Below, in pieces: positions 16,653 to 25,804 of a stretch of 64,000 nt of DNA. Made by a program: the position numbers and the translations under genes. Below the pieces are notes generated by a model. That model saw nothing but the letters and a program-made list of their open reading frames with translations, did not search any database and was not told where the DNA came from. The DNA comes from Muribaculum sp. (GTDB taxonomy: Bacteria > Bacteroidota > Bacteroidia > Bacteroidales > Muribaculaceae), in assembly GCA_009775095.1 (NCBI GenBank), contig VSOZ01000020.1:1-64000 (forward strand), given 5' to 3'. The stretch's first letter is position 1. The number at the start of each line of letters is the position of its first letter.

Positions 16653-18368
16653 TTATTTCTTTATATCGTGATGCTTCATCACGGCTTCGACCACACGGTG
16701 GCCTACGGTCTTCTTGTCGAGAGGATGTATGTCGTTCCATTCGCCGAGGTCGCTGTTGGGCACAAGATAGGCATCGTGGGTTGAATTGGCGGCTTCGGCC
16801 TGATTACGGCGCATTTCGGCCCATGCGGCGCGGCCGCCACGGTCGTTTTTATGCAGGAAGTCGGCGAGTTCCACGATGTAGAACGGCATGTCGGGGTCGT
16901 TGAAGTCGCCGCGCCATGAGTCCATAAGAGTCTTGAGCATGTATGTGTAGGAGTTGCGTGTGTCAACGTTGCTCTCTCCCTGATACCATACCACTCCGTT
17001 TACCGGGTAGTTGATGAGCGGATGTATCATGGCGTTGTACAGTACCGCGGGGATGTTGTTGAAGCCCACTCCTCCCTGTACGGGGGGCACTATGGCTCCG
17101 CGATGATACTTCCACGGGCCTTCAAGGTTTATCTCCGTGTCATCGACTATGAGTTTATAAGGCTTTTCAGGCACAAAACTCGCTCTGCCTCCGTTGCTGA
17201 ACAGACGTATGGTTATCTGGTTTTCGCCCTCTTTGAGCAGACCTGCGGGTATGGGGTATTTGCGGGGCGGATACTGGTATGATACGGTACCGACAAATGT
17301 GCCGTTGACATATACGGAGTCAGCGTCGACGATGCATCCCAGACGGAGCATTCCCGGTTTGCCGGCCATTGACGAGGGCAGCGATACGGTTTTGCGGAAC
17401 CAATGTGAGCCGTTGACGGGGTTCAGACCGTCGGTGGCCCACCCGTTGGAGGCTTTCCATCCGCAGTGGATGTCATCGCCGGTTATTGTTCCGTCGGTGA
17501 CAGCGCCTGACGGTATATCAACCGTGGCCCAGTCGGAGTCGTCAAATGCGGGCTCATACCATTTGACCGTGCCGTGAAGACCCGGGTCAGTGGCGTAGAG
17601 CAATGACTGACGACGGGCCGAGCTTTCGCCGGCGAGTTGGTTTATGCGGTTGCGATAGGCGTCATCTTCATATATGCGTTTTTTATTTATAAGACCGGGG
17701 AAGTCAACGAGACGCTCCTCCTTGATCCATGACTCGATGGGTGTGCCTCCCCAGCTTGATCTTATTATGCCTACCGGCAGGCCGGTGCGCTCGTTGAGCT
17801 CTTTAGAGAAAAAGTAGGCGAGGGCGGAAAAAGCCATCAGCTGATCGCCGGATGTAGGTTGCCATGCGCACTCCCGCACGTCGTCGAGCGGCTGGTGGAA
17901 CTCGTATGCGTTGGGCACGTTAAAATGACGTATTTTGTCATTGCTGTATGAGGCTATCTCGTCGGCAAACATGTCGGTGACGCGGCCTACGGTCAAGTCG
18001 ATATTGGACTGTCCTGAGAAGAGGTATACGTCGCCCGAGAGCACGTTGTCGAGAATTACATCGTTGATGGCTATGGTGTATGGACCTCCGGCTTTCAGTT
18101 CGGTGTACTCTGCGCGCCATTGTCCGTCATTGCCGGCGGTGACCGATATGCCCTTACGCGGACCTACCGGTCTGTTGCGGCTGTCGGTGACCTTGACGGT
18201 CACGGTCTCTCCGGGGTCGGCTTTACCCCACAGTACCACGGGGTGTTCACGTTGTACCACCATGCCCGGCGACAGTATGCGGGGCAGAGTCACTTTGGCG
18301 TCACTTTCTACGGCTCCCATGCAAAGTACAGCGAGGAGCGACGCGATATATTTTACACTATGTTTCAT
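16653..18368 (-). CDS. SASA-type carbohydrate acetyl esterase
   Basis: 571 residues from ATG 18368 (a longer open frame to 18422 starts in non-coding sequence). Signal peptide, cut near AES/DAK. SGNH-like esterase split by an insert: catalytic Ser121 in FSGQSNID, then a galactose-binding-like beta-sandwich (about 250-370), then VVWYQGESNVD and the C-terminal Asp-His pair in EWNDIHPLD. This is the sialate-O-acetylesterase family (DUF303/SASA), which in xylan clusters acts as acetyl-xylan esterase. The substrate is inferred from the locus. A 114-bp gap with a weak -7 box separates it from GH35. Confidence 0.88.
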   Translation of the reverse strand: MKHSVKYIASLLAVLCMGAVESDAKVTLPRILSPGMVVQREHPVVLWGKADPGETVTVKVTDSRNRPVGPRKGISVTAGNDGQWRAEYTELKAGGPYTIAINDVILDNVLSGDVYLFSGQSNIDLTVGRVTDMFADEIASYSNDKIRHFNVPNAYEFHQPLDDVRECAWQPTSGDQLMAFSALAYFFSKELNERTGLPVGIIRSSWGGTPIESWIKEERLVDFPGLINKKRIYEDDAYRNRINQLAGESSARRQSLLYATDPGLHGTVKWYEPAFDDSDWATVDIPSGAVTDGTITGDDIHCGWKASNGWATDGLNPVNGSHWFRKTVSLPSSMAGKPGMLRLGCIVDADSVYVNGTFVGTVSYQYPPRKYPIPAGLLKEGENQITIRLFSNGGRASFVPEKPYKLIVDDTEINLEGPWKYHRGAIVPPVQGGVGFNNIPAVLYNAMIHPLINYPVNGVVWYQGESNVDTRNSYTYMLKTLMDSWRGDFNDPDMPFYIVELADFLHKNDRGGRAAWAEMRRNQAEAANSTHDAYLVPNSDLGEWNDIHPLDKKTVGHRVVEAVMKHHDIKK

Positions 18369-18455
18369 CCGTGCGGTATTATTTATGGATTCGGTTAAGT
18401 TAGCATGAGCAAAATTACTCAATAGCCTATGGCCGAGGGGTACAATTGTGTATCA

Positions 18456-18463
18456 CAAATCTA
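18456..18463 (-). promoter_or_regulatory. Possible internal -7 box before the esterase gene
   Basis: TAGATTTG on the minus strand fits TAnnTTTG and lies in the 114-bp gap between GH35 and the esterase. There is no -33 TTG at the right distance. It could add expression of the distal genes, but the support is weak. Confidence 0.25.
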
Positions 18464-18482
18464 CGACTGTGTAACATCATGC

Positions 18483-20177
18483 TTATTTATAGTCATAAAG
18501 TGTCACATGAAGTATCTGAAAGTCATCGACGCCGATACGCACATGCCGGCCTTGATGGGTTTCATCGCCGCAATAACGGCGTACACGCGACAGAGTGCCG
18601 TCGGGATTAACCGATACTTCGTCGACAGTGCCGAGCCCTATGCGGGCGCTTCCGCTCCAATGTCCCGCGGTCTTGCGGTCGTCGCCGGCGTTAAGAAAAC
18701 CGTCTTCGCCGAGGGTCTGTTTGACGGTGCTCTCTCCGATGTTTTCAAACTTCACCACTATGCCGCTTCCGGCTATGATGTATTCGCGCGGGGCAAGCCG
18801 TATGATGACACCGCCCGTGGCAGGCCATGGTGTGCCATCGGTAGCTCGCGGGTCCCACGGCAGGGTGAAGTAGTGGGCAGCTGTTATCTTCATGTCGTCG
18901 CGGGTAATGACGCGCTCCGTAGAGTCGTTGTCGAAATACAGCCCGTTCATGGTGCCTTGTCCCTGATGCTTCGCGAGCAGTGGCATCATCTCGCGCAGTT
19001 TGGCGTAGCCTTTGACCGAGGGTGCCTCGGGTGAGTCACTGCCGTTTTCAATCGAGAAGGGGCTAAGGCCTATGGCGTCATGCTCGCCGATTACGTAAAA
19101 CGCTTGTGCGGCGTTGCCGTCAAAACGACGTATTTCGGGTATAAAGAGCGGGTTATCGGAAGTGTGATATTGAGCTACCCAATCGGTAAACCCTTTGTCA
19201 TAAAGGTCAGGCGATAGCATGTCGACCGACGGTGCGGCCGCATGCCATATGTCTTTCAGATGAGCGAGAGGTCCGGCCGACGGATACTCGCCGGGTTTGC
19301 GGCCGCGGCTGTTCATGGCCGCGTTGACATATAATGGTCGGTCGATGACGGCCCGCGCGCATTGTGCGAGTCGCTCTACATAAAGGGCATAGTTCCACGC
19401 CATGAAGTATTCGTCGCTGTAAATGTCATCGCCGAATACCTCGCGCCAACTGCCCGAAGTCTTCATGCCGTTGGCGTGCCAACGGGCCGCCAGCTGCGGA
19501 TGAAGTGATGTCTTGTGTTTTTTGAGATGGTCGATCAGCGCCGCCGGAACTCCTTCTTCATAAGCGGTCTGTGCCGCCGGAGAATAGTCGCGCGCGTCCT
19601 CGAGCATACCTATTTCGTTTTCTATCTGTATCATGAGCACGGTGCCGTCGGTGTCGCGTTCGGCAACATGTTTCAGCCAGCGTGTAAACGCACGGCTGTC
19701 GGCATCGTACACGTTTTCTGAAAATGCGCTCGCTATTTCGAGCGGTTTTCCCGTAGCAGTGCGGGCACGGGGATATTTGCGGTAATCGCGTTTGAACCAT
19801 TCGGGCGCATAGCAACTCATGGAATTTTTCCATGTCCCGAACCAGAGAAATACTATTTTCAGATCATTTTTGCGTGCTTCATCTATTGCTGTGTCAACGA
19901 GCGAGAAGTCATACCGGCCTTCTGTCGGCTCGAGCATGTCCCAATACACGGGTACGAGCACCGTGTTGAGGTGCATGCGTTTCAGCTTGGGAAATATGCG
20001 CTTTATGTCGGCCTCCGATGATGCCGAACTGTTGCCGAGTTCTCCGCCGATGATAATAAAGGGCTTGCCGTCGACAGTAAGCTGTGTGGCCGTGCCGTGA
20101 GGGACCAACCGCACTTCGGCGCCGTAAGTAGCCGCTGTCGTCAGCAGGATGAGTGCCATCAAAAACAATCTGTGCAT
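18483..20177 (-). CDS. GH35 family glycosidase with DUF5597-type C-terminus
   Basis: 564 residues. Signal peptide (cut near ATYGA), so periplasmic or secreted. N-terminal GH35 barrel: GGELGNSSASS, LVPVYWDMLEPTEG, acid/base Glu188 in IQIENEIG, and the nucleophile Glu in LFIPEIRRFDG (about residue 340). The C-terminal 150 residues form a beta domain like DUF5597. GH35 enzymes are beta-galactosidases; in xylan loci they may remove galactose or act on a related side chain, which is an inference. It is the first gene after the predicted attenuator at 20197-20235. Confidence 0.88.
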   Translation of the reverse strand: MHRLFLMALILLTTAATYGAEVRLVPHGTATQLTVDGKPFIIIGGELGNSSASSEADIKRIFPKLKRMHLNTVLVPVYWDMLEPTEGRYDFSLVDTAIDEARKNDLKIVFLWFGTWKNSMSCYAPEWFKRDYRKYPRARTATGKPLEIASAFSENVYDADSRAFTRWLKHVAERDTDGTVLMIQIENEIGMLEDARDYSPAAQTAYEEGVPAALIDHLKKHKTSLHPQLAARWHANGMKTSGSWREVFGDDIYSDEYFMAWNYALYVERLAQCARAVIDRPLYVNAAMNSRGRKPGEYPSAGPLAHLKDIWHAAAPSVDMLSPDLYDKGFTDWVAQYHTSDNPLFIPEIRRFDGNAAQAFYVIGEHDAIGLSPFSIENGSDSPEAPSVKGYAKLREMMPLLAKHQGQGTMNGLYFDNDSTERVITRDDMKITAAHYFTLPWDPRATDGTPWPATGGVIIRLAPREYIIAGSGIVVKFENIGESTVKQTLGEDGFLNAGDDRKTAGHWSGSARIGLGTVDEVSVNPDGTLSRVRRYCGDETHQGRHVRIGVDDFQILHVTLYDYK

Positions 20178-20194
20178 ATGTCAATAAGGTTGTA

Positions 20195-20235
20195 TTAAAA
20201 AATACGAGGGGAGGGAAATTATGTCCTCCCCTCGT
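20195..20235 (-). terminator. Intrinsic terminator or attenuator inside the xylan operon
   Basis: Minus-strand hairpin: ACGAGGGGAGGA (20235-20224) pairs with TCCCTCCCCTCGT (20216-20204) with one bulged base and a short loop, followed by ATTTTTTAAT. It lies between the surface xylanase and GH35. No new promoter fits between it and the GH35 start, so partial read-through is the likely way the distal genes are expressed. Confidence 0.82.
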
Positions 20236-20260
20236 GGTATGGTCAAATGTGGGTTATCGT

Positions 20261-22594
20261 TTATTCTTCAGGTGCTTCCTCTTCGCTTTCATTAAGGTCT
20301 TTCCAGTCGTCACCTTTGAATTCGGTCGATACGTCATAACCGGCTATGGCATCGCATACTCCCTTGTAGGCTACCTTGCGGTTATAGTCTGAGTCAAACA
20401 GGTTGGGAGCGTCGCCCGGCAGCCAGTGTTCGTGCTCCTTCTTGTTGTCGGAGAAGCCCCAGATGGTTATGGCCGACTGCTGTGCTTCGGGTATGTTCTC
20501 GAAGTACGATGTGAGTATCATCTGATAGGTGGCGGCCTGTTCTTTTAGCTGTGCTTCAGACGGAGTTATGGTCTTGCCCTCCTCTACGCCGAATGCCACG
20601 TCGAGCTCGGTGATGCGGATGAGTTTGCCTGTCTGGGCGAGCTTCTTGAACATGGCGTCAACCTGCTCTTTGGTTATCTTGTAGTTGACGTGCATCTGGG
20701 TGCCGATACCGTCTACCTGACCGCCGTTCTGGTCGATATAGTTGACAAAGCCGATGATGGCGTCAAGTTTCGACGGGCTGGTCTCGAGGTTGTATTCGTT
20801 GACAAACAGTTTGGCGTTGGGTGCATATCTGCGGGCAAACTCAAATGCTTTCACCGCATAGTCTTTGCCTATGTAGTAGCCCCAGTACCAGTGCTGGTTG
20901 CCTGCGTCGGAAGCCCAGTTCAAGCTGAGACCGTCGGTTTCTGTCTCTACCGGCTCTTCGTCGGCTACCTTGTCGCTGTTGGTGCCGCCGAACACGCCGT
21001 CAATGCCGCGCCATCCGTTGCTGCCGTCGGCTATCGGTTCATTGATGACGTCCCATGCGTCTACACGTTCGCCCACATGCTCCATTACGGCCTTGATCCA
21101 CTGCTCCATGGCGTCAAGAAGTATGGTCTTCTTCTCTTCGGCGGTCTTGGGTATGAAGGTGATGCCTCCTGCTTTGGGTGCGGCCTGTTTTTCTGCCTTG
21201 AAAGGATCGGTCGATACATAGATATCATCGATCAGGTATGTTGCCGCAGCCTCGCCGAGGTCGAAGTTAATACCCTCAAGAGGATTACCTGCTACATCAA
21301 ATGACCATTCTACTCTTACCCAAGCATCAGGTACATTCTGGTCGCCCTGATAGTGGGTGTCGCCTGTCGTTGATACACGAGCGGAGCCTGAGCCCTCCAG
21401 TGTCCTTATATAATAAGATATGTAGGCGGTACTTCCTACCGGTATGGGCTGTGCGAGATTTATGTGAATCTGAGTCTTCCACTGATTGCCGGGGTTGGCG
21501 GTTGCATTTACGACCTGAAGACATCCTTTTTTGAAGTTGCCTTCGTCTGCGTTCCAAGTGTTGCATCCGTCGGCGCCGTTCCATTTCTGGCAACCGTCGA
21601 TGTTTTCATCAAATGTGCCGTTGGCTATCATATTCAGACGTCCTTCGTCGGGATTGGCGGGAGCGTCATTCTTCAAACCGAATTTGAAGTCGTCAATATA
21701 GATGTCGGCTTCCATACCGCCGAATTGCAGACCTACACGTGTTACATCAATATGTTCATCTTTCGGGACAATCTCGCCTGTAAACAGTACCCAGTTGGAT
21801 GCCAGTTCATGGTTTGCGCCCCAGTTTTGGTTGCCACTTGACGTATTCTGATACATAAATTGTACGACTGCTCCGGGATTGTCGGTACGTGCCCAGAACT
21901 GGTAAGCATAAGTTTCACCGGGAACGAGCGGTGTGTCAAGCGTCCAGAACATCTGGTCATTCCAGCTGCTTGTGCTGGTGTTGTCTACTGATAATTTAAG
22001 ACATTGATTGCTGTTGTATCCCGGACTTACAAGGCTTTTGGTATGATGGCTCCAGCTGATCCATCCGTCCATGTTCTCCTCAAAGTCGGAGTTTCCGATT
22101 ACATTTATACATACATCATTCTGGTCAACCACCACTTTCATTTCGGGCGCGATGAGCGACTTGAGGTAGGTCTGTGGTTGCTGGGTGTGCCACAGTAGGT
22201 TGTGGCCGTAGAGCTTCATGCCGGAGGGCATTGCCGCCAGAACTCTGTCGACTGTGGCGAAGTTGATGTTGCCGCTGGCGTTTACCATCACACCCATCTT
22301 CATGGCGTTGCCGAGGGTTATGCCGGTGAAGTTGGCGTCGATGATGGATTTTGCTTCGGCATCGTCAAGGTACATGTCGGCGCCTACGCCGAGAGCGAGA
22401 TTAAGATTCGGATGATGCTGGGCCACATAATCCTTTATGGGCTTGTAGAGCTTCAGCTTCTCACTGTCTGTCAGGGGCAGCTCGGAGCTGTCGACGCTGT
22501 TGTCTTTGTCCTGCCACTCCATTATCTGGTCATCGCAGCTTGCCATTATTGTGGCAAGCGCGATTGACGGAAGTATTATCTTGTTGAATTTCAT
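20261..22594 (-). CDS. Surface GH10 endo-xylanase with two CBMs inserted in the barrel
   Basis: 777 residues. Lipobox IMASC at 17-21, then an acidic DDQ tail start, compatible with surface lipoprotein export. The GH10 barrel is interrupted: residues 40-155 hold the first strands (LLWHTQQPQTYL), residues 160-308 and 322-465 are two CBM4/22-like jelly rolls (NSDFEENMDGW and NGTFDENIDGCQKW starts, each ending in a DDI/DDFKFG strand), and the barrel resumes at about 475 with acid/base Glu519 (WDVINEPIADG) and nucleophile Glu663 (IRITELDV). This layout is known for surface xylanases of Bacteroides and Prevotella xylan loci. The acidic EESEEE C-terminus is typical. Confidence 0.95.
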   Translation of the reverse strand: MKFNKIILPSIALATIMASCDDQIMEWQDKDNSVDSSELPLTDSEKLKLYKPIKDYVAQHHPNLNLALGVGADMYLDDAEAKSIIDANFTGITLGNAMKMGVMVNASGNINFATVDRVLAAMPSGMKLYGHNLLWHTQQPQTYLKSLIAPEMKVVVDQNDVCINVIGNSDFEENMDGWISWSHHTKSLVSPGYNSNQCLKLSVDNTSTSSWNDQMFWTLDTPLVPGETYAYQFWARTDNPGAVVQFMYQNTSSGNQNWGANHELASNWVLFTGEIVPKDEHIDVTRVGLQFGGMEADIYIDDFKFGLKNDAPANPDEGRLNMIANGTFDENIDGCQKWNGADGCNTWNADEGNFKKGCLQVVNATANPGNQWKTQIHINLAQPIPVGSTAYISYYIRTLEGSGSARVSTTGDTHYQGDQNVPDAWVRVEWSFDVAGNPLEGINFDLGEAAATYLIDDIYVSTDPFKAEKQAAPKAGGITFIPKTAEEKKTILLDAMEQWIKAVMEHVGERVDAWDVINEPIADGSNGWRGIDGVFGGTNSDKVADEEPVETETDGLSLNWASDAGNQHWYWGYYIGKDYAVKAFEFARRYAPNAKLFVNEYNLETSPSKLDAIIGFVNYIDQNGGQVDGIGTQMHVNYKITKEQVDAMFKKLAQTGKLIRITELDVAFGVEEGKTITPSEAQLKEQAATYQMILTSYFENIPEAQQSAITIWGFSDNKKEHEHWLPGDAPNLFDSDYNRKVAYKGVCDAIAGYDVSTEFKGDDWKDLNESEEEAPEE

Positions 22595-22624
22595 AATTGT
22601 CGTTCTGTGTTTTTACGGTTAATA

Positions 22625-24073
22625 TTATTCCTCTTCATCATCTTCGGGATAATCGGAAATAACAACGTTCTTACAGGGAACTATGCGCCAGTTGTCGACA
22701 TAGATCTTGGTGTTGAACAGGTCGGAAGCGAAAGTTACGTCGCCGAGCTTGTAGTCGGTGTTGACAAAGCCCATACCGAAGTTGGGGTAGGTGGCTGCAA
22801 GGCGGTCGTCGATAACGGTCTGGAATGTCGGTGCCACGGCCTCTTTGTCCTCAAGCAGTGCTTTGTATTTGCCGAATTCCGACAAGGGAATGGTAACGGT
22901 GGTCCAGCTTTCGGTAGAGAAGGGTACGTTTTCTCCGTCGACAACCCACGGGGTGAAGAATGCAGTGAGCTTGTTGGCTCCGTATTCGTCGGAGTCGATA
23001 CCTTTGTACTGATAGTTGTTGACAAGGCATATCTGCAGCTGACCGGTGGCTCCCCACGGATTGGGAACGTAGATCTCAAACTGGAATGCCACTTCGTCAA
23101 GCGGGGTGTCGGCCGATATAAGGGCGCTCATGCGTGCCCAGTTCTCGTATTCGAGATTGCCGTCGCCTACGGTCCAGCATTCGGTTACGCGGGGCTTGCC
23201 CGATACGATGCCTCCGTCGGCAAGAAGACGGTCGGGTACTATCTGGCATACTTGGCCGTTGATGCCCAGCGGGTCTTGAACGAGATCGTTTCTCATGGTC
23301 ACGTTGCCGTCATCGTCGGTGCGATCCTCGAAACCTATCATTGATCCGGCCTCTTTCCAGCCCCATGCGCCCTGCTGTCCTTCGGTGTCGAAGTCGAGGA
23401 GCATGCCGCGGCGTTCGTTGAAGTAAGCGGGGGTCTGCGAGGTTCCGTTGGCTCCCTCTGCTATGACAGCGCCGCCTGATGTGAGGCCTGCGGGCATGGT
23501 GAACGAGTACCACTCTCCGTCTTCGTCAGACACTATGCCGTCGGTGATCTCCATGCCGCCGGGCAGTGTTATCTTGGTTATTTCCTGAAGACCTTCGCCG
23601 TATACCACTACCTTTTCACCTGCGGCCGGAAGAGCGTTCTGAAAGCCTCTGATGCTGGGCGAGGCTGCACGTATGGTAAAGTTGTACACCGTCTCGGTGC
23701 CGTCCTTGACAAGGCGTATGGTGTTGCGCACATCGTCTTCGGCATCGGTGATGGGGGTCTTGCTGCTGAGTTGTATGAGCATGGAGTTGTCGCTGACGTA
23801 AGCGCGGTTGAAGTATGTGTCAAAACCGTTGACAAACACTTTCTTCATGCCCATGAAACCTTCGCCTTCGAGACGGATGAGCTGTCCGAGACGGGCAAAC
23901 TCAACTTCGCGGTCGGGTACAGATGACTCGTAGTTCTCGAGATATACCTTGTTAACCACGATCGGCCGGCTCTGGTACTTGCCGTCGAAATACTCGTCGT
24001 CATCGTTGCATGACACGAATCCCACCGACAGAAGCGCTATAACGGAGAGCCATATATATTTTAGATTTTTCAT
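22625..24073 (-). CDS. Surface glycan-binding protein (SGBP-B type) with IPT/TIG domains
   Basis: 482 residues. Lipoprotein signal with GFVSC at 18-22 followed by NDDDE, the acidic signature of surface export in Bacteroidetes. Two IPT/TIG-like Ig folds (about residues 35-120 and 125-215; G.F.GMKKVFVNG, VVYGEGLQEITKI), then a larger C-terminal beta-sandwich (about 220-475) like the carbohydrate-binding domain of SGBP-B proteins. Non-catalytic; holds xylan at the cell surface next to SusCD. Its place, third after susC and susD, is the usual one. Confidence 0.87.
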   Translation of the reverse strand: MKNLKYIWLSVIALLSVGFVSCNDDDEYFDGKYQSRPIVVNKVYLENYESSVPDREVEFARLGQLIRLEGEGFMGMKKVFVNGFDTYFNRAYVSDNSMLIQLSSKTPITDAEDDVRNTIRLVKDGTETVYNFTIRAASPSIRGFQNALPAAGEKVVVYGEGLQEITKITLPGGMEITDGIVSDEDGEWYSFTMPAGLTSGGAVIAEGANGTSQTPAYFNERRGMLLDFDTEGQQGAWGWKEAGSMIGFEDRTDDDGNVTMRNDLVQDPLGINGQVCQIVPDRLLADGGIVSGKPRVTECWTVGDGNLEYENWARMSALISADTPLDEVAFQFEIYVPNPWGATGQLQICLVNNYQYKGIDSDEYGANKLTAFFTPWVVDGENVPFSTESWTTVTIPLSEFGKYKALLEDKEAVAPTFQTVIDDRLAATYPNFGMGFVNTDYKLGDVTFASDLFNTKIYVDNWRIVPCKNVVISDYPEDDEEE

Positions 24074-24093
24074 ATCTGTGTCAGTAAATAAAA

Positions 24094-25782
24094 TTAGTTA
24101 AACAAATCGGCGGGGGTGACTTCGCGCTCACCGAACTCATAGGCTACGGGTGTCTCGCTCAGACGGGGGTTACGGCCGAGATCGACGTCTGACAGCGGGA
24201 ACTGAAGGCTTGCCGCTGTGGCGGTCGATACGTCCGTGGCGTCGGAGGTCTTTGCGTATTTGCACGGTTCGCTTTCGTCATACTCGTAACCGGCGTGACG
24301 GTCCTGATGGTTGAGGTAGTTGACCACTTCGGCCTGCTGGTAGTAGGCGCGGCGCAGAAGGTCATACCAGTACTGGCCTTCAAAAGCGAGCTCTATACGG
24401 CGCTCGTAGTGGATGTCGTCGTAGTCGATTTTGCTTTTGGTCGACATGCCGGCGCGGGTGCGTACTTTGTTGTAATATTCGAGAGCCACGGCGTCGGATG
24501 TCGATGCCGAGTTGCCGAGTATGGCTTCGGCGAGGTTGAGGTATACTTCGGCCAGACGCATCATGTAGGTGTTGACTCCGCTTGACTGCTTGTAGCTTAC
24601 GCCGTTGTCGTCATATTTGCCGAGTACGTGCTTCTTAACATGGCAACGTTTTTTGTAGGCATTGTCGTCTACCTCGGTCACGCCCACTGTGTAGCCGCCG
24701 TTTTTCTTGTTGAATTCGGGATAGAAGTCGCCGTAGGTGGTCACGGTGTAGTGGCGACGGTCGGTTTCTGCCGGATCATAAGTGCGGATTATGTCATATG
24801 ACGCATATGTGGCGTTACCCCAGCCCGCGTCATCTACCATCGATGACCAGCCGAAGAATGCCGATATGGGGTTGTGGCAGCCGTCGGCGCCGCTTCCGTT
24901 GGGTCCGGCTATCCATTGCAGCTGGAATACAGACTCGCGGTTGTTGTTCCATGTCTTGATGTCAAAGAGCTCGCCGTAGTTATCCATAAGGGCGTAAGGT
25001 CCTTCCATGCATTTGAGGGCTGCTTTCTTGGCCAGATCAAGATAGTAAGTGTTGCGGGTTCCGCGGTTGAAGTCGGTGGCTATATTGCTTCCGTCATATG
25101 CTCCGTCGGTGGTGAGTCCGGCCATGGACAGGTAGATTCTTGACAGAAGACCGTATGCACTGTAGCAGGTGACGCGACCTTCGTTGGCCTGTGACTTGGG
25201 GAGGTTGGCGGCTGCGTACTCAAGGTCGCGGATGGCAAACTCCATGACGTCGGTTACACGGTGAGGGGGCACTACATAGTTGCCTACCATGGCCGCAGTG
25301 TTCTCGTAAAGTACGGCGCGGTTCCAGATAGAGCCGATGTACCAGTAGGCTATGCCGCGCATAAAGCGGGCTTCGGCTATGCCCTGTGTCTTGGCTCCGT
25401 CGGTTACGGCGGGGCCGGAGAAGTCCTTTATACGGTTGATCGTGTTGTTGGACTGTGCCACAACCGAGTAGAACGACTTCCAAGCGTCGTGAAGACCGGG
25501 TGAGCTTGCCTGTTCGGTAAGTTTGGTGTAAGGATATATGTAGTCTGACCACGGTGCGTTGATGTTGTTGGAGCGTCCGTCGCCTACGGAGTAGTAGAAC
25601 TTCTCGTTAAAACCCCACCATGCGTAGTTGTAGAGCGGATAAGTGGTGGCGTTTACCGCAGCGTCGTTGTCAAGAAATGTCTGGTCGCTCGGTGACGAAG
25701 TGCTCTGGGTAGTCAGGAAGTCATCGCATGAAGTCAGGGCGATACATCCGGCGGCCATTAATATAGCTATTTTTGTTTTCAT
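24094..25782 (-). CDS. susD: SusD/RagB family surface lipoprotein
   Basis: 562 residues. Lipobox IALTSC followed by DDFLT, the standard SusD beginning. Helical TPR-like core; conserved RFMRGIAYWYIGSIW and C-terminal ...YYNKVRTRAGM... and ERRIELAFEGQYWYDLLR blocks identify the family. It caps the SusC channel and captures xylo-oligosaccharides. It lies 22 bp behind susC. Many aromatic residues occur in the middle region, as expected for glycan contact, but binding residues are not assigned. Confidence 0.95.
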   Translation of the reverse strand: MKTKIAILMAAGCIALTSCDDFLTTQSTSSPSDQTFLDNDAAVNATTYPLYNYAWWGFNEKFYYSVGDGRSNNINAPWSDYIYPYTKLTEQASSPGLHDAWKSFYSVVAQSNNTINRIKDFSGPAVTDGAKTQGIAEARFMRGIAYWYIGSIWNRAVLYENTAAMVGNYVVPPHRVTDVMEFAIRDLEYAAANLPKSQANEGRVTCYSAYGLLSRIYLSMAGLTTDGAYDGSNIATDFNRGTRNTYYLDLAKKAALKCMEGPYALMDNYGELFDIKTWNNNRESVFQLQWIAGPNGSGADGCHNPISAFFGWSSMVDDAGWGNATYASYDIIRTYDPAETDRRHYTVTTYGDFYPEFNKKNGGYTVGVTEVDDNAYKKRCHVKKHVLGKYDDNGVSYKQSSGVNTYMMRLAEVYLNLAEAILGNSASTSDAVALEYYNKVRTRAGMSTKSKIDYDDIHYERRIELAFEGQYWYDLLRRAYYQQAEVVNYLNHQDRHAGYEYDESEPCKYAKTSDATDVSTATAASLQFPLSDVDLGRNPRLSETPVAYEFGEREVTPADLFN

Positions 25783-25804
25783 TAGTTTCGGATTTTGATA
25801 TTAG

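Noticed and set aside
20690..21304. 204-codon plus frame opposite the surface xylanase
   Set aside because: Shadow of the conserved GH10 frame; Val/Gly-rich translation typical of antisense frames.
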